Below, piece by piece: positions 33,421 to 43,639 of a stretch of 64,000 nucleotides of DNA; the stretch's first letter is position 1, and every line of letters starts with the position of its first letter. Source of the DNA: Fasciola hepatica (Eukaryota > Platyhelminthes > Trematoda > Plagiorchiida > Fasciolidae). Position numbers and translations under genes: made by a program. Below the pieces are notes generated by a model, which had not been told where the DNA came from, did no database searches, and saw nothing but the letters and a program-made list of their open reading frames with translations. The stretch is taken from NCBI GenBank assembly GCA_948099385.1, contig CANUEZ040000020.1, positions 12,107,501 to 12,171,500 on the forward strand, read 5' to 3'.

Positions 33421-34435
33421 TCCTGGTAGAATTTTATTGCTCAATAACACAGCGTAGTCGAGATCGTTGGTAGGTTGTCGACGTTTCGGTCACCACGGGT
33501 AACCTTTTTCAAGACTGGTTTTACAACCGAATGAAACTGGAATAATAGCTTAGAGCAATTGGGTGTTAGTCACAGTGTGTTCGTGTGTTGGTCTGTGTGT
33601 TTGTGATGTTGTTTTAGTGTAAGGGGTGGGTGGGTGGGTTGAATCTTCGTCCATACTATGTGTCCGTGTTAGTGGGGTCATTTGAGGTCAACAAGGTGCT
33701 ATGACCCGTTTTGGTGTTTATCCATCCGCGTCGTAAGTGCCATCCATATACTTGAAATCTCTGCCCCATCTTTGCGATTGAGACACTATTGGTAGGCGTT
33801 AATTGCCAGAGCCTCCGCGTAGAGACGTTCGGTGTACGTACTGAACCCACATTGTAGGATTCTTGTGTTTTCGTAGTCGATGGTGTGGTTTTCGGATATG
33901 GCATGAAGTGCGATTGCAGAGTCGCGTTCTAACTTTCTTAAAGCCATTTGGTCCCTCGGTCTGCATTTTTCTTTATTTTTGTGTTCTTCGATTCTGGTTT
34001 TGACCTGTCTGCATGTTTGCCCAATGTACTGAGCGGGGCATTCTTTGCAGTTGATCATGTAAACACAGTTGTTCTGTTCGTGTATGTGTTGAGAGTTATT
34101 GGTTCTTGCGAGATGGCGTCGCAACGTGTTATCTATTCGGAAGAAAACGCGAACACCATACGCACCAAGCACTTCCCTGATTGCCTCCGATGTGCCCAAT
34201 CTGTACGGGATGCCAACGGAGGTTAGCCAGTTTACGTCCTTCTCGTCGTGTGTTGCTGATTTGTTTCTTAACACATCGGTTATTAGTCTTCGTGGGTAGT
34301 TGTTGTTTTGAAGGACCGCGTGTAAGCGTTGCATTTCCTGTTTATGAGTGACACCGTCGTTGCACAATTTGTCGACTCTGTTGGCTAGTGACGATACGAG
34401 TGCTCTTGCCCTAAAATTGAGCTTCTGAATAGTTT
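33421..34435 (-). mobile_element. Penelope-like element, 5' truncated
   Basis: Holds the C-terminal connector and GIY-YIG nuclease coding part plus about 350 bp of downstream sequence, all on the minus strand. The downstream part includes TGTCGACGTTTCGGTC and CACGGGTAACCTTTTTCAAGA (about 33,476-33,516), a phrase I associate with Penelope-like termini. The reverse transcriptase itself is absent, so this is a 5'-truncated copy. The left edge is approximate. Confidence 0.75.
33786..34367 (-). CDS. Penelope-like GIY-YIG endonuclease, C-terminal part
   Basis: A 193-codon open frame, with coding similarity extending to about 34,430. The first ~95 residues are the connector after RT (NYPRRLITDVLRN, then GTSEAIREVLGAYGVRVFF). 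The nuclease starts at about residue 111 with NCVYMINCKECPAQYIGQT: VYM and YIG stand for the GIY and YIG strands, and the CKECPAQYIGQT form with extra cysteines is typical of Penelope-like elements. The following RQVKTRIEEHKN contains the conserved Arg and helix, and NHTIDYENTRIL follows. No stop within the piece; truncated upstream. Confidence 0.85.
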   Translation of the reverse strand: MCNDGVTHKQEMQRLHAVLQNNNYPRRLITDVLRNKSATHDEKDVNWLTSVGIPYRLGTSEAIREVLGAYGVRVFFRIDNTLRRHLARTNNSQHIHEQNNCVYMINCKECPAQYIGQTCRQVKTRIEEHKNKEKCRPRDQMALRKLERDSAIALHAISENHTIDYENTRILQCGFSTYTERLYAEALAINAYQ

Positions 34436-34672
34436 TGTGAATTAACCTAGTTTAATTCACATTACTGCGAGTATCTTAATTGCATTTAAGGTGCGTTCTT
34501 ACTTTTTATTGCAGTGTGGTGTTTCCGAGTGGTGTTCGGTGTTTTTTGAAGTGTTCTTTTCTCGCTTGGAGTTTTTTTGTATTATTGTGTTAATGGGCTT
34601 TACCTGCAAGTGTCAGAGTGCGTATTTTGTGTTTGGGTAAAGAGCGCTTGAGTTGTTATTGCTCTCGTTTTT

Positions 34673-35927
34673 GTGGCTTTCGATATGACACGCATTTCTG
34701 ACATGTGTCTCGCACCCAACTGCGGAAAAAGTGTGGTAAATGGTATAGAGTGCGAAGTATGCAAAGGTTGGGCTCACTCAAGGTGTTTAGGAATAGCAAA
34801 GGATATCTATGTCCTTTATAAACAGAACCCATGGCTTAAAGGGTCTGTGCCCCTTGCAAGGAGGCGGCCAGTCTGGCCTTCGAACTGCAGGCCCAAGGGC
34901 AGGACCAGCGCCCACCAATTAGTACCTCAGTCGTAAGCCCCAAACCACCGCAAGCAGGTTGTAGTAAGTGGTTTGCGGAAGTAATATCCACACCTGAGAG
35001 GACAGTCATCAAAGCGAATGGACCAGTTCCGAGAGCTTGCCAGGCGGTCGTTGCCTCAACTCCCTTGAAGCGGACCGACGAGGGCCAGTGGACTAAGCAG
35101 AAGCCGAGAAGGGCAAGACAGGTCAAAAAGAAGAGCGACTGTAATATCGCGAAGGATGGGTTAGTTAGGGTGGATGACCCTGCTCTTCTGGTATTGGAAA
35201 GCAAGTTGAAGTATCTGCAGAGGCAGATTTTGTCGATGGGCAGGGTCTCAAGCCACAGGCTCCTGATCCTAAACCAGGAAGAACTCCTCATAAGGGAATC
35301 CAAAGCCAGGAGGGACATAGACAGGAGGAGGGTCTGCGACATACTGCGAATCGCAGGTGTTCCGTACCCTACTACTCTAAGAAGGGTGCACAGAGTGGGG
35401 ACATGGAAGTCACCACTCGGGAACAAAGGCGAACTTCGTGCGAGACCAATCCTAGTGGAATTCGCTGATGAGTCCAACAGGGGTAATTTTCTCGCGAGGG
35501 CAGCAATAGTGGCTCACATTGCCAAGGGCAAATACCAGATTGTGCCGGGCGAGCATTGAGTAAAGCCTGGCGGTCTAGCCCCGGGAGGTCCCCTTGCTCG
35601 ACCAGCCAGGGCGCTGGTGAGAAACCAACAGGTTCAGCAGAAGGCCTTACTCGGCACTCCGGCCCCGACCCCAGCAGTAGTAAAGAAGCCGCGTGCGGGG
35701 TCAGAAGCAGTTGTATTTGAGGACCCGCTGGAGGATGAAAATTGTCAGGACAGTGCGAGGGGGGATGACGGCTCTACCCTTGTCAAACTGAAAGTTATAG
35801 CAACTTCTGTAGAGGTGGATTGGGATACGTCGGAAGTTCCGCATCGTCAGCCTGCATCATGCACACCAGTGGGGGTTACAGAAGCGAAAACGTGTCACCA
35901 TCTCAGGCGTTGCGCCTGAGAAACAGA
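34673..35927 (+). pseudogene. CR1-P ORF1: PHD-like finger and RRM-like region
   Basis: Likely nucleic-acid binding chaperone of the element. The first frame (34,673-34,936) holds a PHD-like finger at residues ~12-43: C-x4-C-x9-C-x2-C-x4-H-x2-C, reading GIECEVCKGWAHSRCLGI at its end. A frame change near 34,840 leads to a second frame (35,065-35,559): a basic stretch, a helix with Leu/Gln spacing (VLESKLKYLQRQILSMGR), then RRRVCDILRIAGVP and RARPILVEFADESNRGNFL, which resembles the RRM-like module of LINE ORF1p. A further proline/alanine-rich frame runs 35,617-35,919. Confidence 0.7.
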
Positions 35928-35964
35928 CAGGAGTGAACGATAAAAGAAACCTAAATGGCGGAGC

Positions 35965-38684
35965 AAACGCGGTGGTGTTATATACTAACGCGTGCGGTAT
36001 AAGAAACAAATGGACTGGAGCCCAAGCGTTGAAGACCTGCAAGTTGCAGCTGATGAAACAAAAACCTGGTCCGAGGATTGAGAGCTCCCAGTTATTGATG
36101 ACAAATGCGTGATCATGTCTTTCGGCAGAGAGACTGGTCACACGTTTTCCATTAATGGAGCAGTCACACTGCCTAGGGTTGACTGACACAAGGTGCTCGG
36201 TTTCTGGTTAGATTGTAACTTATCCTTCTCTCACCATCATCAACTTGCGAGCAAGTCTGCCTTTCGAGTCCTAAACAAGATTTCGAAGGTCCTTCCCGCG
36301 CATATCTAAGGATGATTTCCCCATAATTTTCGGCACGTATATCCGACCTCTGCTGGAGTACAGTAGTCAGATAGTGCACTCCGGTCTTGTCCGAGACCGT
36401 GAGATCCTACAAAGCGGTAAGGGGTCTATCCCACCTATGTTATCCCGTCCGCCTCTCACTCCTCGAAATCTGACCCTAAACATAAGACTCGTAGGAGGTG
36501 ATCTGTTTTGATATTCCGCGTTTTTGAAACAGACCAAAGCGATTGCTTCTTCTCCGTCTGTCCCGCCTCTTCTCTCCGTGGTCACAGCAGAAAAGTTTTC
36601 AAACCGAGGCCACGCACTTCACTAAGGATTAACTTTTTTAGCTATAGGGTTATTACTCTGTGGAATGCACTTCCGGAAGATATTATTCTCTTGCAGAACA
36701 GAACTATCTTCAAGAAAATGCTAGACTTCTACCTGGGTCTCTCCCACTTATTCCTCGTCAAAAAAGCGAAATGGATGTCCTTTATTGCATATTTGTTCAT
36801 GAATGTCGCACACCCACTCCGCTTATTGCACTGTCCACAGTGAGACACTGCATGATGTCATGTGTATTTTGTCTTCGCTGCCAACCCTGCCCCCTTCCCC
36901 GATTCTTTGTACTCTCCTTTTAGCTCGGTGGATCCGACAGAAGATCAAAGATTTCTTCAAGAACCGGGACAATTGGACCCAAAGCCTCGAACCCGTGTAG
37001 TAATTCCAGGCTTCAAGACAAACTCGCCAGGAGCGCTGGAGAACACAAAGCTTCAGCAGTTGCCGTAAGGGAAGCGTGGCTTTCTGAAGAAGACTATGTG
37101 CCAGGCCTAATAGGTAACGGTTTTGCAGTCTATAGGCAGGATCGAGAGCATGATTGCCTTGGTGGGGAAGTAGCCATCCTCATTAGGTCAGGTAAAAATC
37201 ACTTTGAGTTTCAGACCAAGAAGTGCACTCGCAATATCTAGTTATGTGCCGTTGCGATCATCCTTCCAGGCAGAAGGATTAACGTTGTCCGTGTCTACAG
37301 GGCACCAAGCACTAACCACGAAGAGGACGTTTGTTTACTGCGGACTTTGACTGAACTAGTAAAGGACGCACAAATGACACTCATGGTGGGTGGCTTCAAT
37401 CTTCCGCACATCGACTGGGTGGCTGAGGTCTGCGTACCGGGATCGGAGGAGCAAATGTACTTAGAATGGCTGCATGCCAATGCGTTGCACCAGCATGTTA
37501 GGGAAAATACCAGATATAGGACTGGATGCGTTCCATCCTTACTGGATCTAGCTATAACGAACTTCCACAACAATGTGGCTGGACTGCATTATTGTGCACT
37601 GCTGGGCAAGAGTGACCACGTGTGTGTTAAAATAGTCCTATGCATGCGGCAACCTAAGGTCACCTCAAGGCTGGTCAGACATTTCGGTAGTATGGACATA
37701 GATAGGCTTCGTAATAGGGCGATGGGCTTGACCTGGGGCACGACAGAGGAGGCTACTGTCGAGGAACGCTGGCAGGCCATAAAGGGATCAGTGATCGCCC
37801 TACAGTAAGAGTTCGCGCCCTTGAAGTGAAGGAGTGAGGAGGGCAAACCCATGTGGTGGAAGGCTGCAATAGCCAAGGCCATCAGACGTAGAAACCACTG
37901 ATGGAACCAATACAAAGCTTCCGGCAGTCAGCTGGCCTGGAACCGCTATAAAAAGCTGAGAAACGAAACTGTAAGCCATCTGAGAACTTCCAAGTGGGAA
38001 TTTGAGCCCAAATTGGCCCAGTCTGTAAGACAGCAGCCGAAAAAATTCTACAGCTATGTACAGTCTGAAGGCTCAACAAGAATTGCCGTAGGCCCGCTAT
38101 CCACTAGAGACTATGGTATTGTCACTGATAACCAGGGCAAAGCAGACGCCCTGGGGGAATACTTTGGTAGTGTACATAGGATAGATAGTGGGGTACGAGT
38201 AGATCTGGCTCTGGTGCATCATGCTCCCCAGTTAAACGAAATAAACCTCTCGGAGGAAAGCGTGCGTAAGTACCTGCAGGAGTTAAATAGCCACAAGTCA
38301 GCGGGCCCAGATGGCATTCATCCAGCTACCATCAAGCCCTTGGAGGATGTCATAGCTCCATCGGTATGCAAGCTGTACAGATCCAGGTCGGACCAGAGTA
38401 AGCTACCTCAGGAATGGAAGGTCGCGGCAGTCGTGGCAATACATAAGAGTGGGCCCAAGTCGGCTGTGCAGAACTACAGACCGGTAAGCCTAACTAGCAT
38501 CCTATGTAAAGTCCTGCAGAAGATCATCCGTGCCCATATCTGCCAGCACCTATTGGAGCACTCCGTGTTAAGTCCGGCGCAGCATGGATTTCTGAAAATT
38601 AGATATTTTCTGACCAATCCCTTGTGCTTCTTAGATGAAGTAACTCGACGGCTGGACGAAGGCAAGGAGGTTGAGGTATGCTAA
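35965..38684 (+). pseudogene. CR1-P endonuclease, linker and RT N-terminus
   Basis: The endonuclease begins with VVLYTNACGIRNK just left of a CR1-E insertion and resumes at about 37,036 with KASAVAVREAWLSEED, in a frame that is continuous once the insert and one target duplication are removed. Further blocks: VYRAPSTNHEEDV; MVGGFNLPHIDW (GGFN for GDFN); SLLDLAITNF; GKSDHVCVKI. A stop follows IALQ at 37,806. The RT frame 38,013-38,684 shows SHKSAGPDGIHPATIKP, VVAIHKSGPKSAVQNYRPVS and QHGFLKIRYF, ending at a TAA right before the LDFRKAFDSVNH motif A. Confidence 0.82.
36021..37035 (+). mobile_element. CR1-E copy 2, 5' truncated, nested in CR1-P
   Basis: About 1 kb nearly identical to 42,378 to about 43,400 of CR1-E copy 1. 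It contains the RT C-terminal frames, for example VVFKPRPRTS-type and WNALPEDIILLQNR segments (36,508-36,843), and the 3' end CCTCGAACCCGTG...CTTCAAGAC. Relative to copy 1 it lacks 24 bp near 36,415 and has a scrambled patch at 36,425-36,480. It sits in the endonuclease of CR1-P copy 1, flanked by CTGGAG on both sides (36,015-36,020 and 37,036-37,041). Confidence 0.88.
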
Positions 38685-39753
38685 CTCGACTTTAGAAAGG
38701 CGTTCGACTCCGTTAATCATCGTCTCTTTCTATGCAAGGTGGAGACGTTCGGTATAGGTGGACCAATATATAGGTGGATGGCTGGCTTCCCACGTCAAAG
38801 CGGAGGACAGGTGCTCCAGTTTGGTGAATTTCACCGGTGGTGTACCTCAGAGACCCGTCCTAGGCCCGGTCCTATTCTTGTTATTTAATAATGACCTGAC
38901 ATCCGCTCTTCAATTGCCCGGCTTTATTTTTGCGGATGGAGTGAACATTGTCGGTTCCGATGGTAGGGTGGACTTGGACAGGGATATGGGTACCGTCCTG
39001 GACTGGGCTTGCAAATGGGACCTACCCCTGAAAGCCGAAGAAAGTCATTTGTTGTCCAGGACAAAAGAGCGCCTAACTGTCGCCCATGATCAAGGGCTAT
39101 TCATCGTAGAAGCAGTCAGTAGGGTTAAAGACCTTGGGGTCAGCATGGAGAGTGACTCCAAATGGTCAGAGCAGTGCAGTGTCGCTGCACAAAAGGCTCG
39201 TGGGAAGCTCTTCAGGCTGCGATCAGCTTCGTCTTGCCGAAAGCCGGAGGTATTCGTACCTATTCACATGGCTATAGTACGACCTCACTTAGAAGGTAGC
39301 GTGCAGGCTTGGTCACACTTCTACAGAAAGAACGCCGCCTGCCTAGAGAAAGTCCAACGTCTCGCCACGCGAATGGTTGAAGGGCAGATCGGTAAGACTT
39401 ACGGGCAGAGACTCCGCGATCTGGAGCTTTCCTCGTCGGAAAGGAGGAGAAGTCGATGGGATCTCATAGAAACGTTAAAGGCAATGAATGGCTTTTCTGT
39501 CCTTAGACCAGGTAGTCTATTCCAATTGGCCGTAGACTCCAGAACAAGGGGACATGAAAAGTTGACAAACGCCCGATCTAGGTTGATGGCTAGATCGCAC
39601 TTCTTCAGCAACAGGGTTGTGAACAGCTGGAACGGTCTGCCTGGTGGAATGGTAGATCTGCAGACTGTCCGATACTTCAAAGGTGCCCTAGATCGCAAGT
39701 GGTACGAGATATTTTCTCGTAGTGAGCCTTGGGTATATCAACTAGATGGATGA
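38685..39753 (+). pseudogene. CR1-P RT C-terminal half
   Basis: After the stop at 38,684 the reading continues with LDFRKAFDSVNHRL (motif A, catalytic Asp kept), then changes frame near 38,755 into a 331-codon open frame (38,758-39,753). That frame contains GGVPQRPVLGPVLFLLFNND (motif B, GVPQGS changed to GVPQRP), FIFADGVNIVG (motif C, second Asp replaced by Gly), VSRVKDLGVSM and the thumb/C-terminal block FFSNRVVNSWNGLPGG. Loss of the second catalytic Asp would abolish polymerase activity. The 3' UTR and tail follow to 40,018. Confidence 0.85.
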
Positions 39754-39859
39754 CGGTAGCACTGTGGTCCCTCTGGAGTATGTTTTAATAGACTTGTTCG
39801 CTCATTGCATACAGTCTAAGTGAAAGCTCACGATGCATAATGTCTCTCGCAGTTGACGT

Positions 39860-40018
39860 GCGATCAGTTTTTCTGTGTCCCTCTCAGTTTTAGTGGGGAT
39901 TCGACGAAATACACTCGGCAGAAAAGGGTGCATAACTGGTGTGCATACCATCGAAGGAATTCTGGACGCTCGATTGGCCTTGGCCATTACCTGTCCTGTG
40001 CAAACTGAACTGAACTGA
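39860..40018 (+). repeat. CR1-P 3' tail
   Basis: Terminal untranslated end of CR1-P copy 1, ending CCTGTCCTGTGCAAACTGAACTGAACTG. The same tail occurs at 10,263-10,430 and in part at 17,940-17,996, which allows those pieces to be assigned to this family. Confidence 0.7.
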
Positions 40019-40360
40019 TCGCACCAGATAATATATCTTGTGCTGTCATGAAAAATAAGCTCACCAACAAGAAAACTCAGAACAGGTCATCACGCAGTGC
40101 GCAGAAGTTCAAACCACAAAAAGCAGCTCACCCTTTTCGGAGACCGAAGAATGTAGACCCTCCGCCTGGTATGATACCCCCCAGGTCACTAGAAGTCAAA
40201 ACTTACCGGTCCCCTCAACAATCTGCTTACTCTCTAGCCCCCAATATCTTTAGCCCCCGACTCCCCCAGGACCTCCTTTCCATCCCCAAATCCCCCTCTT
40301 TCCCACTCCTCAAACCCAAAACCAGCTGCCTCTGGCGATTCTGCAACAACTCCTGAGCAT

Positions 40361-41935
40361 GTGCTCAAGTGTTTTTACAGCAATTGCTTGAGTGTGTTGA
40401 ATAAGACCCCGGAGCTTCGGCAGCTTGCAGTGGATAAGGAGCCTCAGATCATAGCCCTCACAGAAACCTGGCTCACTCCTGACGTACTTGATGCTGAAAT
40501 ATCCGTTCTGGGATACTTCGCAGTAAGGCAGGACTCCAGTAGAGGTCGTGCCGGCGGGGTCATCATATACACCGATAATTCGATCCTTCCTCCCACCTTA
40601 CTGACAACCCTTAACTTTTCATGTATTGATTGTTTGTGGGCCGTGTTTAACCTCTCTAGGACAGACACCCTATTGCTTGGTGTTGTCTACCGTCCTCCCG
40701 CATGCAATTCAACTGATAGCCTAGGTCCCATAGACTTATTAGGCTCCCTGAAAAGCTACACAGACTTCACCCATCTGTTAGTCACTGGTGACTTCAACTC
40801 TCCCAGTACAAACTGGCAAAGAGCTGATGCCCCGGATATCACTTTCGGTAAACCCCTCCTTTATCTCGTGCTGAAAAACTCATGGGTGCAGAACGTAAGA
40901 GATCTGACTAGATACCGCACAGGCCACGCCCCGTCCCTACTAGACCTGGTCATCACCAATGATCGGTTCCTAATAGATGTGGTGCATTACTTGCCGCCCC
41001 TCGGCAAAAGTGATCACATTCTCATTGGATTCGATTATATCGTGAAATGGCCTCCTCTTCCGTCAGAAACTAAAATTTTGAGATCCTTCAAAAGGACCAA
41101 TTTTGACCGAGTCTGTGCATTTTTTCGCTCCCAGCTAAATTTAACTAACCCAGGTAACTCTGCGGATGAAATGGCAGAGAATCTCAGTGAGTTAATCTCC
41201 TTAGCTGATAGGCATTTTGTCCCCAGAATTCGTCTTCCACAGACCACTAAGCGACCCCTCCCTCGCCCCATTAGGCACATTCTAGACGAACGCGCACGCC
41301 TCTTTGCTAGATATAAAGCCACAGGCATTGCCCGTGACGCAGAAGACTTCAGTATCATACGGAACATATGCAAAGACAAGATTAGGTCCTATCAGAATGC
41401 AGTCCAACGATCTGTACTTGATCGAGCACGGACCAATAAGGCATTTTTCTTTCAGTACATGCGCCGTCTTAGGGGTACAGCTCCGACTCCATTAGCTCTC
41501 AAAGGTAGTGCCGGATCTCCAATCACTTCCCCCAGCCAAGTAGCCAACGCATCCAGCTCCTACTTCCGTATAATTTTTAGCTCCATACCCATATCATCCC
41601 ACCCTACCATGCACCCGTTATCTCTGGCCACTACCCTTAACCGCGTCACTATTCCCATTGGTGCAGTCGCTCAAGGTTTCCGACGGCTCAACCAATATTG
41701 CTCCATGGGTCCTGACCTAATCCACCCCCGTATTCTCAAGGAAGCCGCGGATACGTTAGCTGCTCCTTATGCCTCGCTTTTTCAGCAATGTGTTGACGAT
41801 GGAGTTTTCTCCAGCAGCTGGAAAAAAGCAGTGGTCGCACCCATCTATAAGAAGGGCAGTAGACACCTTGCTTCTAGTTACAGACCCATAAGCCTCACTA
41901 TCATCTCCAGCAGAATTTTTGAGGGAATTCCTTAG
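40361..41935 (+). CDS. CR1-E endonuclease and RT N-terminal part
   Basis: A 524-codon open frame. Endonuclease motifs in order: FYSNCLSVLNKTPELR (residues ~4-19), ALTETWLTPD (~31-40, catalytic Glu), RAGGVIIYTD, GVVYRPPAC, VTGDFNSPSTNW (~144-155), APSLLDLVITND and GKSDHILIGF (~215-224, SDH). A linker with basic helices follows (RARLFARYKATG). The RT part shows YCSMGPDLIHPRILKEAA, VVAPIYKKGS and SYRPISLTIISSRIFEGIP, then a TAG stop. Endonuclease residues look complete; only the polymerase is broken. The natural start is uncertain. Confidence 0.88.
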   Translation: MLKCFYSNCLSVLNKTPELRQLAVDKEPQIIALTETWLTPDVLDAEISVLGYFAVRQDSSRGRAGGVIIYTDNSILPPTLLTTLNFSCIDCLWAVFNLSRTDTLLLGVVYRPPACNSTDSLGPIDLLGSLKSYTDFTHLLVTGDFNSPSTNWQRADAPDITFGKPLLYLVLKNSWVQNVRDLTRYRTGHAPSLLDLVITNDRFLIDVVHYLPPLGKSDHILIGFDYIVKWPPLPSETKILRSFKRTNFDRVCAFFRSQLNLTNPGNSADEMAENLSELISLADRHFVPRIRLPQTTKRPLPRPIRHILDERARLFARYKATGIARDAEDFSIIRNICKDKIRSYQNAVQRSVLDRARTNKAFFFQYMRRLRGTAPTPLALKGSAGSPITSPSQVANASSSYFRIIFSSIPISSHPTMHPLSLATTLNRVTIPIGAVAQGFRRLNQYCSMGPDLIHPRILKEAADTLAAPYASLFQQCVDDGVFSSSWKKAVVAPIYKKGSRHLASSYRPISLTIISSRIFEGIP

Positions 41936-43130
41936 AGTGAGATTCTTTCCCATCTTCATAGAAATAAGATCCTCTCCCCGTCCCAACATGGGTTTCTTCC
42001 TGGCAGATCATGCATCACCGATATGCTTACTGTCATGGATAGTCTAACGAAAGCCTATGATGATGGCCAGCTCTAACAAACTGTATTCATCGATTTTGAC
42101 AAGGCATTCGATAAGGTCTCCCATGCCTTTCTTCTTTATAAGCTGCAAACATACGGGATTACAGGCTCCATGTTGGGCATTCTACGCAGCTTCCTTACCG
42201 ACCGCATCTTTGTGGTTAAAGTCGGGAATTTCATATATCAACCCACCCCAGTAACAACTGTGGTCCCCAAGTGTCGGTCTTAGGTCCTCTTCTTTTCTTG
42301 ATCTACATAGACGATCTTACGATGGCCCTTCCTGCGAACATTGCCATGTATGCAGACGATGTAACCCTCTGCAGTTCAAGCGTTAAAACCTGCAAATTGC
42401 AGCTGATGAAACAAAAACCTGGTCCGAGGATTGAGAGCTCCCAGTTATTGATGACAAATGCGTGATCATGTCTTTCGGCAGAGAGACTGGTCACACGTTT
42501 TCCATTAATGGAGCAGTCACACTGCCTAGGGTTGACTGACACAAGGTGCTCGGTTTCTGGTTAGATTGTAACTTATCCTTCTCTCACCATCATCAACTTG
42601 CGAGCAAGTCTGCCTTTCGAGTCCTAAACAAGATTTCGAAGGTCCTTCCCGCGCATATCTAAGGATGATTTCCCCATAATTTTCGGCACGTATATCCGAC
42701 CTCTGCTGGAGTACAGTAGTCAGATAGTGCACTCTGGTCTTGTCCGAGACCGTGAGATCCTAGAAAGAGTTCAGCGGGCCTCCACCAAGGCAGTAAGGGA
42801 TCTATCCCATCTACCTCATCCCGCCCGCCTCTCACTCCTCAACCTGTATCCCCTTGACGTAAGACTCGTAGGAGGTGATCTGTTTTGATATTCCGCGTTT
42901 TTGAAACAGACCAAAGCGATTGCTTCTTCTCCGTCTGTCCCGCCTCTTCTCTCCGTGGTCACAGCAGAAAAGTTTTCAAACCGAGGCCACGCACTTCACT
43001 AAGGATTAACTTTTTTAGCTATAGGGTTATTACTCTGTGGAATGCACTTCCGGAAGATATTATTCTCTTGCAGAACAGAACTATCTTCAAGAAAATGCTA
43101 GACTTCTGCCTGGGTCTCTCCCAATAATTC
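41936..43130 (+). pseudogene. CR1-E RT central and C-terminal part
   Basis: Continues the frame after the stop: QHGFLPGRSCITDMLTV, then a second stop at 42,074 within DDGQL-QTVFIDFDKAFDK (motif A, catalytic Asp kept). A frame change near 42,265 leads to SVLGPLLFLIYIDDL (motif B end) and MYADDVTLCSSS (motif C, YADD intact, about 42,348-42,383). The C-terminal region runs through several frames: TYIRPLLEYSSQIVHSGL, VQRASTKAVRDLSHL and WNALPEDIILLQNRTIFKKM. Everything from about 42,378 on is duplicated in copy 2. Confidence 0.85.
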
Positions 43131-43400
43131 CTTTGTCAAAAAACGAACGAAATAGATGTCTTTTATCGCATATATATTCATGAATGCCGCACCCCCACTC
43201 CGCTTATTGCACTGTCCACAGTGAAACACTGCATGATGTCTTGTGTATCTTGTTTTCACTGCCACCCCCGTCTCCCACCCCCCCCCCCGCTTCTTTTTAC
43301 TCCCCTTTTAGCTCGGTGGATCCGATAGAAGATCAAAGATTTCCTCAAGAACCGGGACAATTGGGCTCAAAGCCTTGAACCCGTGTTTTACTTCAAGATA

Positions 43401-43639
43401 TCAAGAGACCTGACGCAATGTCAAGGTCACGTGTGCTTCCCATTTTGTTCGCCCACTGTCATCCTGTTTTCTCTGGGGTTTTGATTTGTTGTGTAATATT
43501 GCCAGTTCCCCTGCTTTTTTGCATGTATTGTTTTTATTTTGCCGCTGAGATTTTCTTCGTCATAATTTGTTAGATCATTAGTAAACCCTTTCGATTCCTG
43601 GGGGCTTCCTTTTATAACTGTCTGCAATCTGTCGAATGT
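43401..43639. other. No recognisable feature
   Basis: Short spacer between the CR1-E 3' end and the next LINE fragment. Nothing recognised. Confidence 0.4.

Larger units (their letters stand above)
34440..40018 (+). mobile_element. CR1-P copy 1 (PHD-type CR1), split by CR1-E
   Basis: Contains ORF1 with PHD-like finger (34,673-35,927), the endonuclease start (about 35,965-36,020), an inserted 5'-truncated CR1-E (36,021-37,035), the rest of the endonuclease (about 37,036-37,640), linker, RT (about 38,010-39,753) and a 3' tail to about 40,018. ORF2 has stops at 37,806 and 38,684 and a frame change near 38,755, so it is inactive. The 5' end near 34,440 abuts the truncated Penelope-like element of opposite orientation. 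Confidence 0.85.
40048..43400 (+). mobile_element. CR1-E copy 1, the best-preserved copy
   Basis: Plus-strand CR1-type LINE. A proline-rich frame (40,048-40,356) may be the end of ORF1 or the ORF2 N-terminus. The endonuclease and RT N-terminus lie in one frame of 524 codons (40,361-41,935), and the RT remainder follows in three frames to about 43,130. The 3' end carries CCTTGAACCCGTG and CTTCAAGATATCAAGAG. The copy directly follows the CR1-P tail at 40,018. It is inactivated by stops at 41,933 and 42,074 and a frame change near 42,265. Confidence 0.88.

Noticed and set aside
34673..34936. PHD finger as a host chromatin gene
   Set aside because: It is followed by an ORF1-like region, an endonuclease and an RT, and the same order recurs at 10.8-13.7 kb, so it belongs to CR1-P.
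35461..35500. CTGATGAGTCC, a hammerhead ribozyme-like core
   Set aside because: No matching GAAA core strand or closing stems follow, and the bases are explained as coding sequence (FADESNRG) of CR1-P ORF1.
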